Virus record (IMG/VR): IMGVR_UViG_3300046323_000172
Coordinates: 1 to 38,982 of that record
Source: a virus
Direction: 5' to 3' (one strand)
Length of the DNA: 38,982 nt
Numbering within the stretch: the stretch's first letter is position 1; each line of letters starts with the position of its first letter. The position numbers were made by a program, and so were the translations under genes. The notes beneath the pieces were generated by a model. The model was not told where the DNA came from. It did not search any database and worked only from the letters and a program-made list of their open reading frames with translations. Of the stretch, positions 30,363-37,869 are shown piece after piece.

Positions 30363-30650
30363 ATGAAACAATTATTATTTAAAATTAGAAACTTTTTTGT
30401 TCCTTACCCAAAATACAGAATTGCCGAAAAAATAGTAAATAGAACTATTGAAATAGGCGAAAGGCATTTAATTAATACAGATTTGCATTATGAAAATACG
30501 TCAAAAACCGTTTTTGTAGTTCAAGAAAAATCAAAAAAAGGTTTTTATTTTGATGAAAATAGTTTTCATACATTTCGAGGCGCGAAATCTTATATTGATG
30601 CCAAAATAAAGGAAGGTTCGGAAATTGTTTGGATTTACTATAACGTATAA
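30363..30650 (+). CDS. Hypothetical protein
   Basis: A 95-residue basic protein (MKQLLFKIRNFFVPYPKYRIAEK...). It has a beta-strand centre (KTVFVVQEKSKKGFYF) and no membrane segment. It is not recognised. It is AT-rich like its neighbours and sits directly before the VRR-NUC gene. Confidence 0.5.
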   Translation: MKQLLFKIRNFFVPYPKYRIAEKIVNRTIEIGERHLINTDLHYENTSKTVFVVQEKSKKGFYFDENSFHTFRGAKSYIDAKIKEGSEIVWIYYNV

Positions 30651-30998
30651 ATGAGAAGCGACGAAGAACACCGAATTCAAGTAGCAATTTGCAATTACTT
30701 AAACTGGCAGAAAGTGCCATTTTACGCGGTGCCAAATGGCGGACTTCGTACTTTAGGCGTAGCAAAAAAGCTAAAGGCTGAAGGCCAAAAGGCGGGCGTT
30801 GCTGATTTGTGTTTAATGGTTCACAATAAAACGTGGCACGGTTTATACTTAGAAGTCAAAACCGAAAAAGGCCGATTATCGGAAAATCAAAAAGAATGGT
30901 TTCCTAAATGCGTTGAAGCTGGATATTTTTACCACATTGTCCGTTCGGTTGACGACGTGGTTAAAATACTGAAAGATTTTAAGGCAGATTTGATTTAG
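30651..30998 (+). CDS. VRR-NUC domain nuclease
   Basis: A 115-residue stand-alone VRR-NUC protein. Motifs: HRIQVAICNYLNW, then VPNGGLRT (about 28-34), KAEGQKAGVADLCL with Asp52, LYLEVKTEKGRLSENQ with Glu68, Lys70 and Gln80. This is the PD-(D/E)xK core of a family that includes structure-specific nucleases. In phages it probably resolves branched DNA from recombination or before packaging. Its stop TAG shares bases with the first base of the tRNA-like gene. Confidence 0.85.
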   Translation: MRSDEEHRIQVAICNYLNWQKVPFYAVPNGGLRTLGVAKKLKAEGQKAGVADLCLMVHNKTWHGLYLEVKTEKGRLSENQKEWFPKCVEAGYFYHIVRSVDDVVKILKDFKADLI

Positions 30999-31086
30999 TC
31001 AGGTGGCGTAATGGTAGACGGATGCATCTCGTAAGAACTGCATGCCCATAGAGGTTACAGGTTCGAATCCTGTCCTCGACTAACCA
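30997..31086 (+). tRNA. tRNA-like gene with altered 3' end
   Basis: A T arm ACAGG-TTCGAAT-CCTGT (31057-31073) and a D loop AATGGTAG within CGT/ACG are clear. The 5' acceptor strand AGTCAGG (30997-31003) pairs with CCT-C-GACT (31074-31081) with one bulged C. The same 3' end occurs without the bulge at 31584-31590 (CCTGACT), beyond the HNH gene. The anticodon arm is not canonical: CTCGTAA (31028-31034) looks like an anticodon loop (CGT, Thr), yet the bases on either side pair poorly, and GCAT/ATGC would enclose a 14-base loop. It may be a defective, unusual or tRNA-mimic gene. Confidence 0.6.
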
Positions 31087-31093
31087 ATATGTA

Positions 31094-31119
31094 TAGGAGT
31101 AGTAGAAATATTACTCCTA
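31094..31119 (+). other. Hairpin downstream of the tRNA-like gene
   Basis: TAGGAGTA (31094-31101) and TACTCCTA (31112-31119) form a perfect 8-bp stem with a 10-base loop. No T tract follows, so it may be a 3' processing or stability element rather than a terminator. Confidence 0.6.
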
Positions 31120-31123
31120 ACTA

Positions 31124-31154
31124 TTGGATTATTTAATAAAGGTTCGTATATTTG
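31124..31154 (+). promoter_or_regulatory. Promoter of the HNH gene
   Basis: TTG (31124-31126) and TATATTTG (31147-31154) are 20 bp apart, a full match to the Bacteroidota promoter. The HNH gene starts 21 bases downstream, so the mobile unit has its own promoter. Confidence 0.75.
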
Positions 31155-31175
31155 TGACTACAAAATAATAGATAT

Positions 31176-31577
31176 ATGAAAAGATTTTTTGATAAGGTAG
31201 ATAAGACTTATACTTGTTGGTTGTGGACGGCTGGAAGTAGAGGAAAAGCGGGTTATGGTGCATTCAAAATAAATGGTAAAGTAGTAGATTCTCATAGAGT
31301 GTCGTATATTATTCATAAAGGGGAGATACCAACAGGGATGTATGTTTGCCATACTTGTGACAATAGAAAATGTGTTAATCCTGAACATTTGTTTTTAGGT
31401 ACAGCAAAAGATAATCATCAAGATGCTGTTGATAAAAATAGAATTATATTTGGATGGAATACTGAAAAATTAAAGAAACATCCAAGTAGAGGTGCTTATT
31501 TAAGGGGATGCAGATGTAATGAATGTAAAGCTATTAACACAATGATGGCTAAAAGATATAGGGCAAGTTTGAAGTAA
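31176..31577 (+). CDS. HNH homing endonuclease
   Basis: A 133-residue protein. The HNH_3-type core is present: [33 protein letters not shown], then [20 protein letters not shown] (His59, Cys61, Cys66, Asn68, His71) and KDNHQD. The C-terminus has GCRCNECKA, probably a small zinc knuckle for DNA binding. It should nick or cut DNA to spread itself. Codon use (AGA, ATA, GTA, GGT) is much more AT-rich than in the neighbours, which marks it as foreign. It is framed by repeats of the tRNA 3' end. Confidence 0.85.
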   Translation: MKRFFDKVDKTYTCWLWTAGSRGKAGYGAFKINGKVVDSHRVSYIIHKGEIPTGMYVCHTCDNRKCVNPEHLFLGTAKDNHQDAVDKNRIIFGWNTEKLKKHPSRGAYLRGCRCNECKAINTMMAKRYRASLK

Positions 31578-31583
31578 TCCTGT

Positions 31584-31735
31584 CCTGACTACCGTACCTA
31601 CTGTAGCATTAAAAATGTTGTCCGAGCTGCAGACAGGTGGACAAACTCATACGCTACGAGTCGAACAGGGTTAAGAAATAACTCTAGGAAGCGTAAAAAA
31701 TACCGACAGCACGGAAAGACGGCAAATTTTAACCC
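31584..31735 (+). ncRNA. Structured non-coding segment after the HNH gene
   Basis: No credible ORF covers this stretch. Helices seen: GTAGC/GCTAC (31603-31607 with 31653-31657) closing a junction; CATT/AATG (31607-31617); TTGTCC/GGACAA (31618-31623 with 31639-31644); AGGGTTA/TAACTCT with loop AGAAA (31667-31685, one G-T pair). GACT (31587-31590) can pair with AGTC (31659-31662), in competition with the tRNA acceptor strand. It could be an RNA of its own, an intron remnant or an extension of the tRNA precursor. No known family is recognised. Confidence 0.4.
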
Positions 31736-31749
31736 TTAATTATTAACCT

Positions 31750-31962
31750 ATGGCAGAATTAACACCAAAAGAAAAATGCGATGAAATTGTAAATTATATT
31801 CGCGATTCACATTTTAAGGCATACGGCAAAGTTTTTAAAAAAGCCGTAATTGATGAAGCCTCCGCAAACGTTGTACTTGTTATCAAAAGCCGGCTAATTG
31901 ATGGGCTGGATGTTACATATTGGAGAAAAGTAAAAAACGAAATTGAACTTAGACGAAATTAA
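31750..31962 (+). CDS. Hypothetical protein
   Basis: A 70-residue basic, helical protein (MAELTPKEKCDEIVNYIRDSHF..., then VVLVIKSRLIDGLDVTYWRKV). No family is recognised. It is the first gene after the structured segment. Confidence 0.55.
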   Translation: MAELTPKEKCDEIVNYIRDSHFKAYGKVFKKAVIDEASANVVLVIKSRLIDGLDVTYWRKVKNEIELRRN

Positions 31963-31963
31963 A

Positions 31964-32185
31964 ATGGCAACTGAAAACAAACCCGATTTAGTTAATTCGC
32001 CTCCGCATTACATAAGCAAAGGCGGCATCGAATCTATTGACGTAATAGAATCATTTGAACTAGGCTTTAACCTAGGAAACGCAATTAAGTACATTTTGCG
32101 GTGCGAAAACAAAGGCAACAAAAAACAAGACTTGGAAAAAGCCCGCTGGTATTTGAATCGCGAACTTGATAAATTTGTAGGGTAA
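31964..32185 (+). CDS. DUF3310 protein (T7 gp1.7-like)
   Basis: A 73-residue protein. The family motif is clear: VNSPPHYISKGGIESIDVIESFELGFNLGNAIKYILRCENKGN, read in parts, then DLEKARWYLNREL. DUF3310 proteins include T7 gp1.7, a nucleotide kinase active on dGMP/dTMP in T7; the compact version here may differ. The ATG at 31964 is preferred over an upstream one at 31943, since the conserved part begins soon after. Confidence 0.85.
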   Translation: MATENKPDLVNSPPHYISKGGIESIDVIESFELGFNLGNAIKYILRCENKGNKKQDLEKARWYLNRELDKFVG

Positions 32186-32283
32186 TGGAGGACAGGCTAA
32201 TTACGTTCGGCTATATTGTGGCCGGCTTTGAAACCGCATTTATCATTTTTATGGTTTGGAAAATATACCACGAAAAGAAATGA
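32185..32283 (+). CDS. Very small single-pass membrane protein
   Basis: A 32-residue protein: MEDRLITFGYIVAGFETAF, a helix IIFMVWKIY, and a charged end HEKK. It starts on the stop of the DUF3310 gene (TAATG) and overlaps the next start (ATGA), which supports it as real. The role is unknown. Confidence 0.5.
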   Translation: MEDRLITFGYIVAGFETAFIIFMVWKIYHEKK

Positions 32284-32534
32284 AAACAGAATTAAGCCCT
32301 AACCAAGTTATGGCCGTGGAATGGATTGACGCCCAGCTACAAAAACCAAACAATAAATTTTACCTTGGTGGCGGGGTTTATGTTAACGATTTGCACGAAT
32401 GCCTAGCAACGCAAAAGGATCGAATTGTATTTGGTTGCGAAACCGTGCAACGGGCTTCTTTTAGAACTACGAAAAAGATTAAAGATTATTTGTTAAAAAA
32501 CCAAGGCAATAATGAAGCCGAAACAATAAAATAA
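32280..32534 (+). CDS. Hypothetical protein
   Basis: An 84-residue protein. The start at 32280 overlaps the previous stop (ATGA). It has a GGGVYVNDLHECLATQ centre and a basic C-terminal helix (TTKKIKDYLLKNQG). It is not recognised. It directly precedes the methyltransferase. Confidence 0.5.
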   Translation: MKTELSPNQVMAVEWIDAQLQKPNNKFYLGGGVYVNDLHECLATQKDRIVFGCETVQRASFRTTKKIKDYLLKNQGNNEAETIK

Positions 32535-32541
32535 CAAACCA

Positions 32542-33729
32542 ATGTCCGAACAATTAACAATTAAAACCGTAAAAATCGGTTTAATTAAAAACAACCCGAA
32601 AAACCCCCGAATTTGCAAAGACGACAAATTCAAAAAGCTCGTCAAATCAATTCAAGGATTCCCTGAAATGCTGGCAAAACGCCCGCTTGTTTGTTTTACA
32701 GATACGGACGGTAAATTTGTAGTATTGGGCGGGAATATGCGGTTAAAAGCGGCGCAAGAATGCGGGCTTAAAGATTTGCCTATTATGCTGGCCGATGAAT
32801 GGAGCGAAGAACAAAAAAACGAATTCTTAATTAAAGACAACGTCGGTTTTGGGGAATGGGATTGGGATGATTTGGCAAACAATTATGATGCTGACCAGCT
32901 TATGGATTGGGGGCTTGATATTCCAAATTTTGAAATTAAAGATTTAGGAACCGCTGAAGAAGATAATTTTGACGTTCCCGAAGGTGGAATTGAAACTGAT
33001 ATAGTTTTAGGGGATTTATTCGAAATAGGCGATCATCGATTACTTTGTGGAGATTCAACAGATAGCGATGCAGTTGCAAAATTAATGAATGATAAAATTG
33101 CAAATTTGGTTTTTACTGATCCTCCTTATGGGGTAAGCTATCAATCAAATATGAGGACAAAATCTGAAAAATTTGAAGTTTTAAAGAACGATAATGTTTT
33201 TATTACCGAATGGATTAATAATTTACCTTTATTTTCAGTCGGATTTGTATTTGTTTGGACAAGCTGGAAAGTTTTAAAAGAATGGATTGAATTTTGCGAA
33301 CCAATTGGAGATTTATCAAATATCATAATTTGGAATAAAGGCGGTGGGGGAATTGGAGATTTGAAAAAAACATTTTTAACTGATTTTGAAGTTGCACTTG
33401 TTTATCATAGAGGCGCAGAAATTAAAGGTAAAAGATTGGGGAGCGTTTGGAGCGTTGGAAAAGATGGCGCAAACAAATATTTGCATCCTACTCAAAAACC
33501 GGTAGAACTTCCTGCTATGGCAATAGAAAATTTAACAATTTCAAATGAAATTATTTTAGATTTATTTTTGGGTTCAGGTACAACTATGGTTGCAAGTCAA
33601 CAATTAAACCGTAAATGCTATGGAATGGAATTAGACCCAAAATATTGTCAAGTGATTGTTGATAGAATGATAAAACTTGATCCATCTTTGGTTATAAAGA
33701 AAAACGGTCAGCCATATAAAGCTGATTAA
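32542..33729 (+). CDS. ParB-like domain fused to beta-class DNA methyltransferase
   Basis: A 395-residue protein. Residues about 5-110 are a ParB/Srx-type domain (KIGLIKNNPKNPR, VVLGGNMRLKAAQECG, DEWSEEQKNEFLIKDN). Residues about 150-390 are a methyltransferase: DPPYG (193-197), then FLGSGT (342-347) near the end with HPTQKPVELP before it. The order catalytic motif first, FxGxG last makes it beta class; DPPY suggests N6-adenine. It likely protects phage DNA from restriction or alters regulation. The base composition becomes AT-richer from about 32.96 kb on, so the two halves may have different origins. Confidence 0.85.
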   Translation: MSEQLTIKTVKIGLIKNNPKNPRICKDDKFKKLVKSIQGFPEMLAKRPLVCFTDTDGKFVVLGGNMRLKAAQECGLKDLPIMLADEWSEEQKNEFLIKDNVGFGEWDWDDLANNYDADQLMDWGLDIPNFEIKDLGTAEEDNFDVPEGGIETDIVLGDLFEIGDHRLLCGDSTDSDAVAKLMNDKIANLVFTDPPYGVSYQSNMRTKSEKFEVLKNDNVFITEWINNLPLFSVGFVFVWTSWKVLKEWIEFCEPIGDLSNIIIWNKGGGGIGDLKKTFLTDFEVALVYHRGAEIKGKRLGSVWSVGKDGANKYLHPTQKPVELPAMAIENLTISNEIILDLFLGSGTTMVASQQLNRKCYGMELDPKYCQVIVDRMIKLDPSLVIKKNGQPYKAD

Positions 33730-33756
33730 TATTTTACAACGGATAAACAACGGATT

Positions 33757-34065
33757 ATGGCAACACGAAAAGGAAATATTGCAAACTTAAAAAACTTCCC
33801 AAAGGGCGTTTCAGGGAACCCGAACGGAAGGCCGCGCAAATTGCCCCAGCTTGACCAATTGTTGGCAGAAGTGCTAGGCGAAGAAAAGGACGGTATTACG
33901 GCGGCACAGGCTATTTTAATGAAGCTACGCCAAAAGGCTACAAGCGGCGATGTTAGGGCGGCGGAAATTATGCTAGACCGTGCATACGGAAAAGCAAAAC
34001 AACCTTTGGATATTGTTGAGCGCACTATTATTGTGGAGGCGCCGATAGACGACGACGATGATTAA
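33757..34065 (+). CDS. Terminase small subunit-like (DUF5681)
   Basis: A 102-residue protein that lies directly before the large terminase gene, with which it overlaps by 8 bases. The N-terminus has FPKGVSGNPNGRPRKLPQ, the DUF5681 signature, then a helical part (AAQAILMKLRQKATSGDVRAAEIMLDRAYG) and an acidic tail. DUF5681 proteins often take the place of the small terminase that recognises the packaging site. Confidence 0.75.
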   Translation: MATRKGNIANLKNFPKGVSGNPNGRPRKLPQLDQLLAEVLGEEKDGITAAQAILMKLRQKATSGDVRAAEIMLDRAYGKAKQPLDIVERTIIVEAPIDDDDD

Positions 34066-35497
34066 AGTACAATGGCCAAGAAAGTGGCGCTATATTATTA
34101 ACGAAAAATTCGTACCGTTGACTAAAATATTCGACAGGTATGTAATTTTGTACGGATCCCGTGGTTCGTCAAAATCGGATTATATCGCCAAACAATTGGT
34201 TTATAATTGCCTTACACACAAGTATTTTAAGTGCATTTTATATCGAAAGAAATACAATACCATACAGGAATCAAGCTACGAAAACATCAAACAAACGATT
34301 TTAACGCTTGGGCTTCAAGAATTATTCACGTTTAAAGTTTCCCCGTTGGCTATTGTTTGCATAAACGGGAACCGGTTTATTGCTCGCGGTGGTGATGACG
34401 CGGCCAGCTTGAAATCAATTAAAGACCCGACCTGCGTTTGGTATGAAGAAGACGTGCCGGATGAACAGGATTTTGCAACAATTACGCTAACCATACGTTC
34501 GGGCAAGGCCGACCGCCTGCAAGAGTATTTTTCAATAAACCCCGAAATTGAAGGCGATTTTACCGACAATTGGTTTTGGAAAAGATTCTTTGAAGGGCGC
34601 CACGAATTATCCTACCGTTCAGTCACTAGTATTGAAGTAGAAGGGCGAACGGTTGATTATGGCGTAACGGTGCATCATTCCGTTTATCAGGACAACAGGT
34701 GGCTACCCGATGCGGTAAAGGCGCAGATTGAAAGCTACAAAGAAACAAACACCTACCTTTATTCGGTTTACGCTAAAGGGCTATGGACGCGCAAGGAAAC
34801 GGGCGGTAATTTTTACAAGCTATTCCAACGCGCAAAGAACACGGCACCGGCACAATACAACCGCGGCCTACCGTTACACGTTTCGTTTGACTTTAACGTA
34901 AACCCTTATATGACCTGCACAATTTGGCAACTGGAAGGCAAGAAAGCCACGCAGATAAACGAAATTTGTTTAGGCACACCTCAGAACCGCACGGAGAACG
35001 TTTGCAGGGAATTAATACGGCAATATACAGGCCACGACGCGGGGATGTTTATTTACGGAGATCCGGAGGGAAAACACGAAGATACACGAACGGAAAAGGG
35101 TTACAACGATTTTGTAATTATCGTTCGCGCGCTTGCAATATTCAAGCCCAGCCTCCGCGTTGCAAATTCAGCGCCGCCAGTGGTGATGCGTGGTAATTTT
35201 ATAAACGCCGTATTTGCACACAATCAACAGGGCTTAGAATTTGTGATAGGCGAAAATTGCGCCAAATCAATTTCGGATTATATGTACCTAAAAGAAGCGG
35301 CAGACGGTACGAAGGCAAAAATCAAAGAAAAGAACCCCGAAACCGGTGTCAGTTATGAAAAATATGGCCACACGTCCGATGCAAATGATTACTTGCTTTG
35401 TTACGCTTTTGCTTCCGAATTTACAATGTATCAGAAAGGCGGCGTTTCCCGCCCTATTACCATCGGGTCAAATAACGCTTCGAAAAACTCCTATTAG
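34058..35497 (+). CDS. terL: Terminase large subunit
   Basis: A 479-residue protein. The ATPase domain has Walker A GSRGSSKS (33-40) and Walker B VWYEED (127-132). The RNase H-like nuclease domain shows FDFNVNP (277-283), YGDPEGK (333-339) and a late DAND motif (HTSDANDYLL). It should cut concatemers and drive DNA into the prohead. The type of packaging (cos or headful) cannot be inferred from sequence alone. Confidence 0.92.
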   Translation: MIKVQWPRKWRYIINEKFVPLTKIFDRYVILYGSRGSSKSDYIAKQLVYNCLTHKYFKCILYRKKYNTIQESSYENIKQTILTLGLQELFTFKVSPLAIVCINGNRFIARGGDDAASLKSIKDPTCVWYEEDVPDEQDFATITLTIRSGKADRLQEYFSINPEIEGDFTDNWFWKRFFEGRHELSYRSVTSIEVEGRTVDYGVTVHHSVYQDNRWLPDAVKAQIESYKETNTYLYSVYAKGLWTRKETGGNFYKLFQRAKNTAPAQYNRGLPLHVSFDFNVNPYMTCTIWQLEGKKATQINEICLGTPQNRTENVCRELIRQYTGHDAGMFIYGDPEGKHEDTRTEKGYNDFVIIVRALAIFKPSLRVANSAPPVVMRGNFINAVFAHNQQGLEFVIGENCAKSISDYMYLKEAADGTKAKIKEKNPETGVSYEKYGHTSDANDYLLCYAFASEFTMYQKGGVSRPITIGSNNASKNSY

Positions 35498-35524
35498 CAA
35501 ATAAATTAAATTTATCCAAAAAAA

Positions 35525-35556
35525 TTTGTGAAAATTCTGCGGAAAGGTTAATATTG
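35525..35556 (+). promoter_or_regulatory. Candidate late promoter after terL
   Basis: TTTG (35525-35528) and TAATATTG (35549-35556; one mismatch to TAnnTTTG) are 20 bp apart in the 111-base gap after the terminase gene. It faces the connector, portal and the rest of the structural genes. The weak -7 box could need an activator. The near-start palindrome ACTAA/TTAGT lies downstream around 35590-35602. Confidence 0.6.
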
Positions 35557-35608
35557 TTGTAATAAAATCGAAATATTTCAGTTTTTATTTACTAAAAATT
35601 AGTGCTCT

Positions 35609-36490
35609 ATGCCTTATTTAATCGCAAAAGACCTCAATAAACAAATACAGGGCGAAAATTTAAACCAAGTTATTGGGGGCGATTCTAGCATCCTAAGCGC
35701 TGCGGAACTTACGGCAATCGAGGAAGCCAAAAGCTATTTAGTGCAACGTTACGATACATCGCAGGAATTTAAGGATTTGAACGAGTGGAGTAAGTCATCT
35801 ATTTACAAACCAACCGACCGTGTTTACCTTAATGCCACGGCTTATTCATTAAAAACCTATGCGGTTGGCGATTTGGCTTTACAGGCTGGAATCGTTTACA
35901 AATGCACGACGGCCATCACAACGGCCGAAGCGTTTAACCCTGTAAAATGGGCTTTATTAGGTTTGCAATACGATATTTTTTACGCAGTTTACCCGAAGCC
36001 GTTATTTAATTTTGATGGGATGTATGCGGTAGGCGATCAAGTATATTGGGAAGGCAAAATTTACGCTTGCAAAATTCAAACGCAACCGTACTCACAGACT
36101 ACCCTATTGCAATACCGCGAAATAGACAACGTGCCATCGCTTAACATTGTGCCAAACAACGTTAACAACGGGGCTATTTATTGGGGTTTTCTTTCTGATT
36201 ATACGGTTCCGGTAAACACCGATATTTTAAATTCGACGTATTGGGCTAAGGGCGACAATAGAAGCCAGCAATTACTTACCACGGTGGTAGATATTGCGCT
36301 TTATCACGTTCATAGCCGTATTAGCCCGCGCAATATTCCTGACCTTCGCGTGAAACGTTATGATGACGCCCGCAACTGGTTAAAAATGGCTTCCCGTGGC
36401 GAAATCACGGCAAGTATTCCAATGTTACAACCCACAAAAGGCGGTCGTATTCGTTACGGCGGCGGCATAAAGCAGATTAACACATATTAA
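35609..36490 (+). CDS. gp36-like head-tail connector with carbohydrate-binding-like inserts
   Basis: A 293-residue protein, twice the usual length of Mu gp36/DUF1320 proteins. The split core is visible: AIEEAKSYLVQRYDT at the N-terminus and LLTTVVDIALYHVHSRISPRNIPDLRVKRYDDARNWLKMASRGE, read in parts, at the C-terminus. Between them lie modules rich in Trp/Tyr: YSLKTYAVGDLALQAGIVYKC...W (about 79-118) and MYAVGDQVYWEGKIYAC (about 138-154). They resemble CBM5/12 chitin-binding repeats. The inserts probably face outward at the head-tail neck. Confidence 0.7.
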   Translation: MPYLIAKDLNKQIQGENLNQVIGGDSSILSAAELTAIEEAKSYLVQRYDTSQEFKDLNEWSKSSIYKPTDRVYLNATAYSLKTYAVGDLALQAGIVYKCTTAITTAEAFNPVKWALLGLQYDIFYAVYPKPLFNFDGMYAVGDQVYWEGKIYACKIQTQPYSQTTLLQYREIDNVPSLNIVPNNVNNGAIYWGFLSDYTVPVNTDILNSTYWAKGDNRSQQLLTTVVDIALYHVHSRISPRNIPDLRVKRYDDARNWLKMASRGEITASIPMLQPTKGGRIRYGGGIKQINTY

Positions 36491-36492
36491 TT

Positions 36493-37869
36493 ATGGCAGG
36501 AATTAGAGATATTTTAAACGTTCGAAATTGGGGCTTTAATACCACAAATACGGGGGATTCTACGAATTTAGGTAAAGACCATTCCAAAACGGCTCAAAAC
36601 CTTTCGAACTATATTACACCCGTTCAGCTTCAACGTTTACGCACTGACGTTTCAATGTGGCGCGACGCGGTAGCGGAGGCAGAACGCGCTTATTACCCTT
36701 TCAGGGTTAAGATGCAGCGTGTTTTTATTGACACGATTTTAAACGGCCACGTTTTCGCCCTTATGGAGCGAAGAAAGGATTTAACATTATTACGCAAATT
36801 TGAAATTTCAGATGCGAAAGGGAAAAAAAGCGAAGAGCTTACGGAATTCTTTGCCAACGCGCCTTGGTTTGGCGATTTTGTCAATTATAGCCTTGACGCT
36901 TTATTCTTTGGTTATAGCCTTATTTCTTTGGGCGATATTGAAGGCGGAAAATTAAAAGATGTTTCAATAGTTCCCCGCTGGTATGTTTCACCCGATCGCG
37001 AACAAGTAGGTTCATTCATTTACGCAACTTCAGGCGCAAATTTTACCGAGGAACCGTACAATGACTGGCACATTTATGTAAAAACCAAATCAGATAACGG
37101 CGTTTCGCCGGTTGGTTACGGTTTGATGTATCAAATTGCTCTTTATGAAATTTTCCTACGCAATACGCTAGGCTTTAACGGCGATTTTATCGAATTGTTT
37201 GCGATGCCTTACCGTGTGGGTAAAACTACTAAGACGGAAGAAAAGGAACGCGCAGAATTAGAGAATGCGATTAAAAATATGGGTTCGGCTGGTTACGCCA
37301 TCATAGACCCAATGGATGAAATCGAATTCTTAGAAGCCAAAACTTCGGGCAACGGTTATAAGCCATACGAAAACCTTGAGAAACGGTGCGAGGACAAAGT
37401 TTCTAAAATCATTTTAGGCCACGCAGACGCAATCGATAGCACGGCGGGTAAGTTAGGCGGAGGCCAAGGCGAAGATAGCCCAGTGGCGCAGGCGCTAGAA
37501 GATAAGCAAACAAAAGACGGTCGTTTTATTGAAAACATCATCAATAACGAATTATTGCCACGCCTTAAAAAGCTAGGTATTGTAAACGTGCCGGATGGGT
37601 TTACGTTTAAATTCTTAAACGATGGCGAAGCGCAGGAGCAAAGACAAAGCGAAGACGCGAGCAATTTAATAACGGCACAAATTGCCCAAACTATGAAGAA
37701 CGCAGGGCTTCAAATGGATGCGGAATATTTTGCAGAACGCACAGGCATAAAAGCGGAAGCGGTAGAACCTGCCCCAGCGGTAGCGGTAACCGACAAAAAC
37801 AATAAAGAAGATTTGCGGAATAATTTGCAAGTAAAGAACCGTTTAATCGACCTTTATAAAGAGGCGTAA
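36493..37869 (+). CDS. Portal protein, Mu gp29 / DUF935-like
   Basis: A 458-residue protein. Features of DUF935-type portals: MQRVFIDTILNGHVFALMERRK, then FGYSLISLGDIEGG, VPRWYVSPDR, LGFNGDFIELFAMPYRVGKT, and later KIILGHADAID...KLGGGQGEDSPV. It forms the dodecameric channel at one vertex of the head. The MuF-type minor head gene starts on its stop codon (TAATG), as is usual for portal-MuF pairs. Confidence 0.85.
   Translation: MAGIRDILNVRNWGFNTTNTGDSTNLGKDHSKTAQNLSNYITPVQLQRLRTDVSMWRDAVAEAERAYYPFRVKMQRVFIDTILNGHVFALMERRKDLTLLRKFEISDAKGKKSEELTEFFANAPWFGDFVNYSLDALFFGYSLISLGDIEGGKLKDVSIVPRWYVSPDREQVGSFIYATSGANFTEEPYNDWHIYVKTKSDNGVSPVGYGLMYQIALYEIFLRNTLGFNGDFIELFAMPYRVGKTTKTEEKERAELENAIKNMGSAGYAIIDPMDEIEFLEAKTSGNGYKPYENLEKRCEDKVSKIILGHADAIDSTAGKLGGGQGEDSPVAQALEDKQTKDGRFIENIINNELLPRLKKLGIVNVPDGFTFKFLNDGEAQEQRQSEDASNLITAQIAQTMKNAGLQMDAEYFAERTGIKAEAVEPAPAVAVTDKNNKEDLRNNLQVKNRLIDLYKEA

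Larger units (their letters stand above)
31066..31593 (+). mobile_element. HNH-bearing insertion that duplicates the tRNA 3' end
   Basis: AATCCTGTCCT occurs at 31066-31076 and again at 31576-31586. Each copy is followed by nearly the same bases (CGACTAACC and GACTACC). The copies correspond to the T-arm and acceptor 3' strand of the tRNA-like gene. The 510-bp unit between them carries a hairpin, a promoter and one AT-rich HNH gene. The outer copy gives a perfect acceptor stem, so the unit probably entered the 3' end of an intact tRNA and brought a slightly different replacement end. Confidence 0.6.

Noticed and set aside
30997-31740. Group I intron or tmRNA covering the tRNA-like/HNH region
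   Set aside because: GACTA-type motifs and an HNH gene suggested an intron, but the P/Q/R/S core order was not found, and tmRNA ends and tag frame are absent. Kept only as structured RNA and tRNA-end duplication.
34924-35196. Alternative + frame inside the terminase gene
   Set aside because: Shadow of the nuclease domain of TerL, with no motif of its own.
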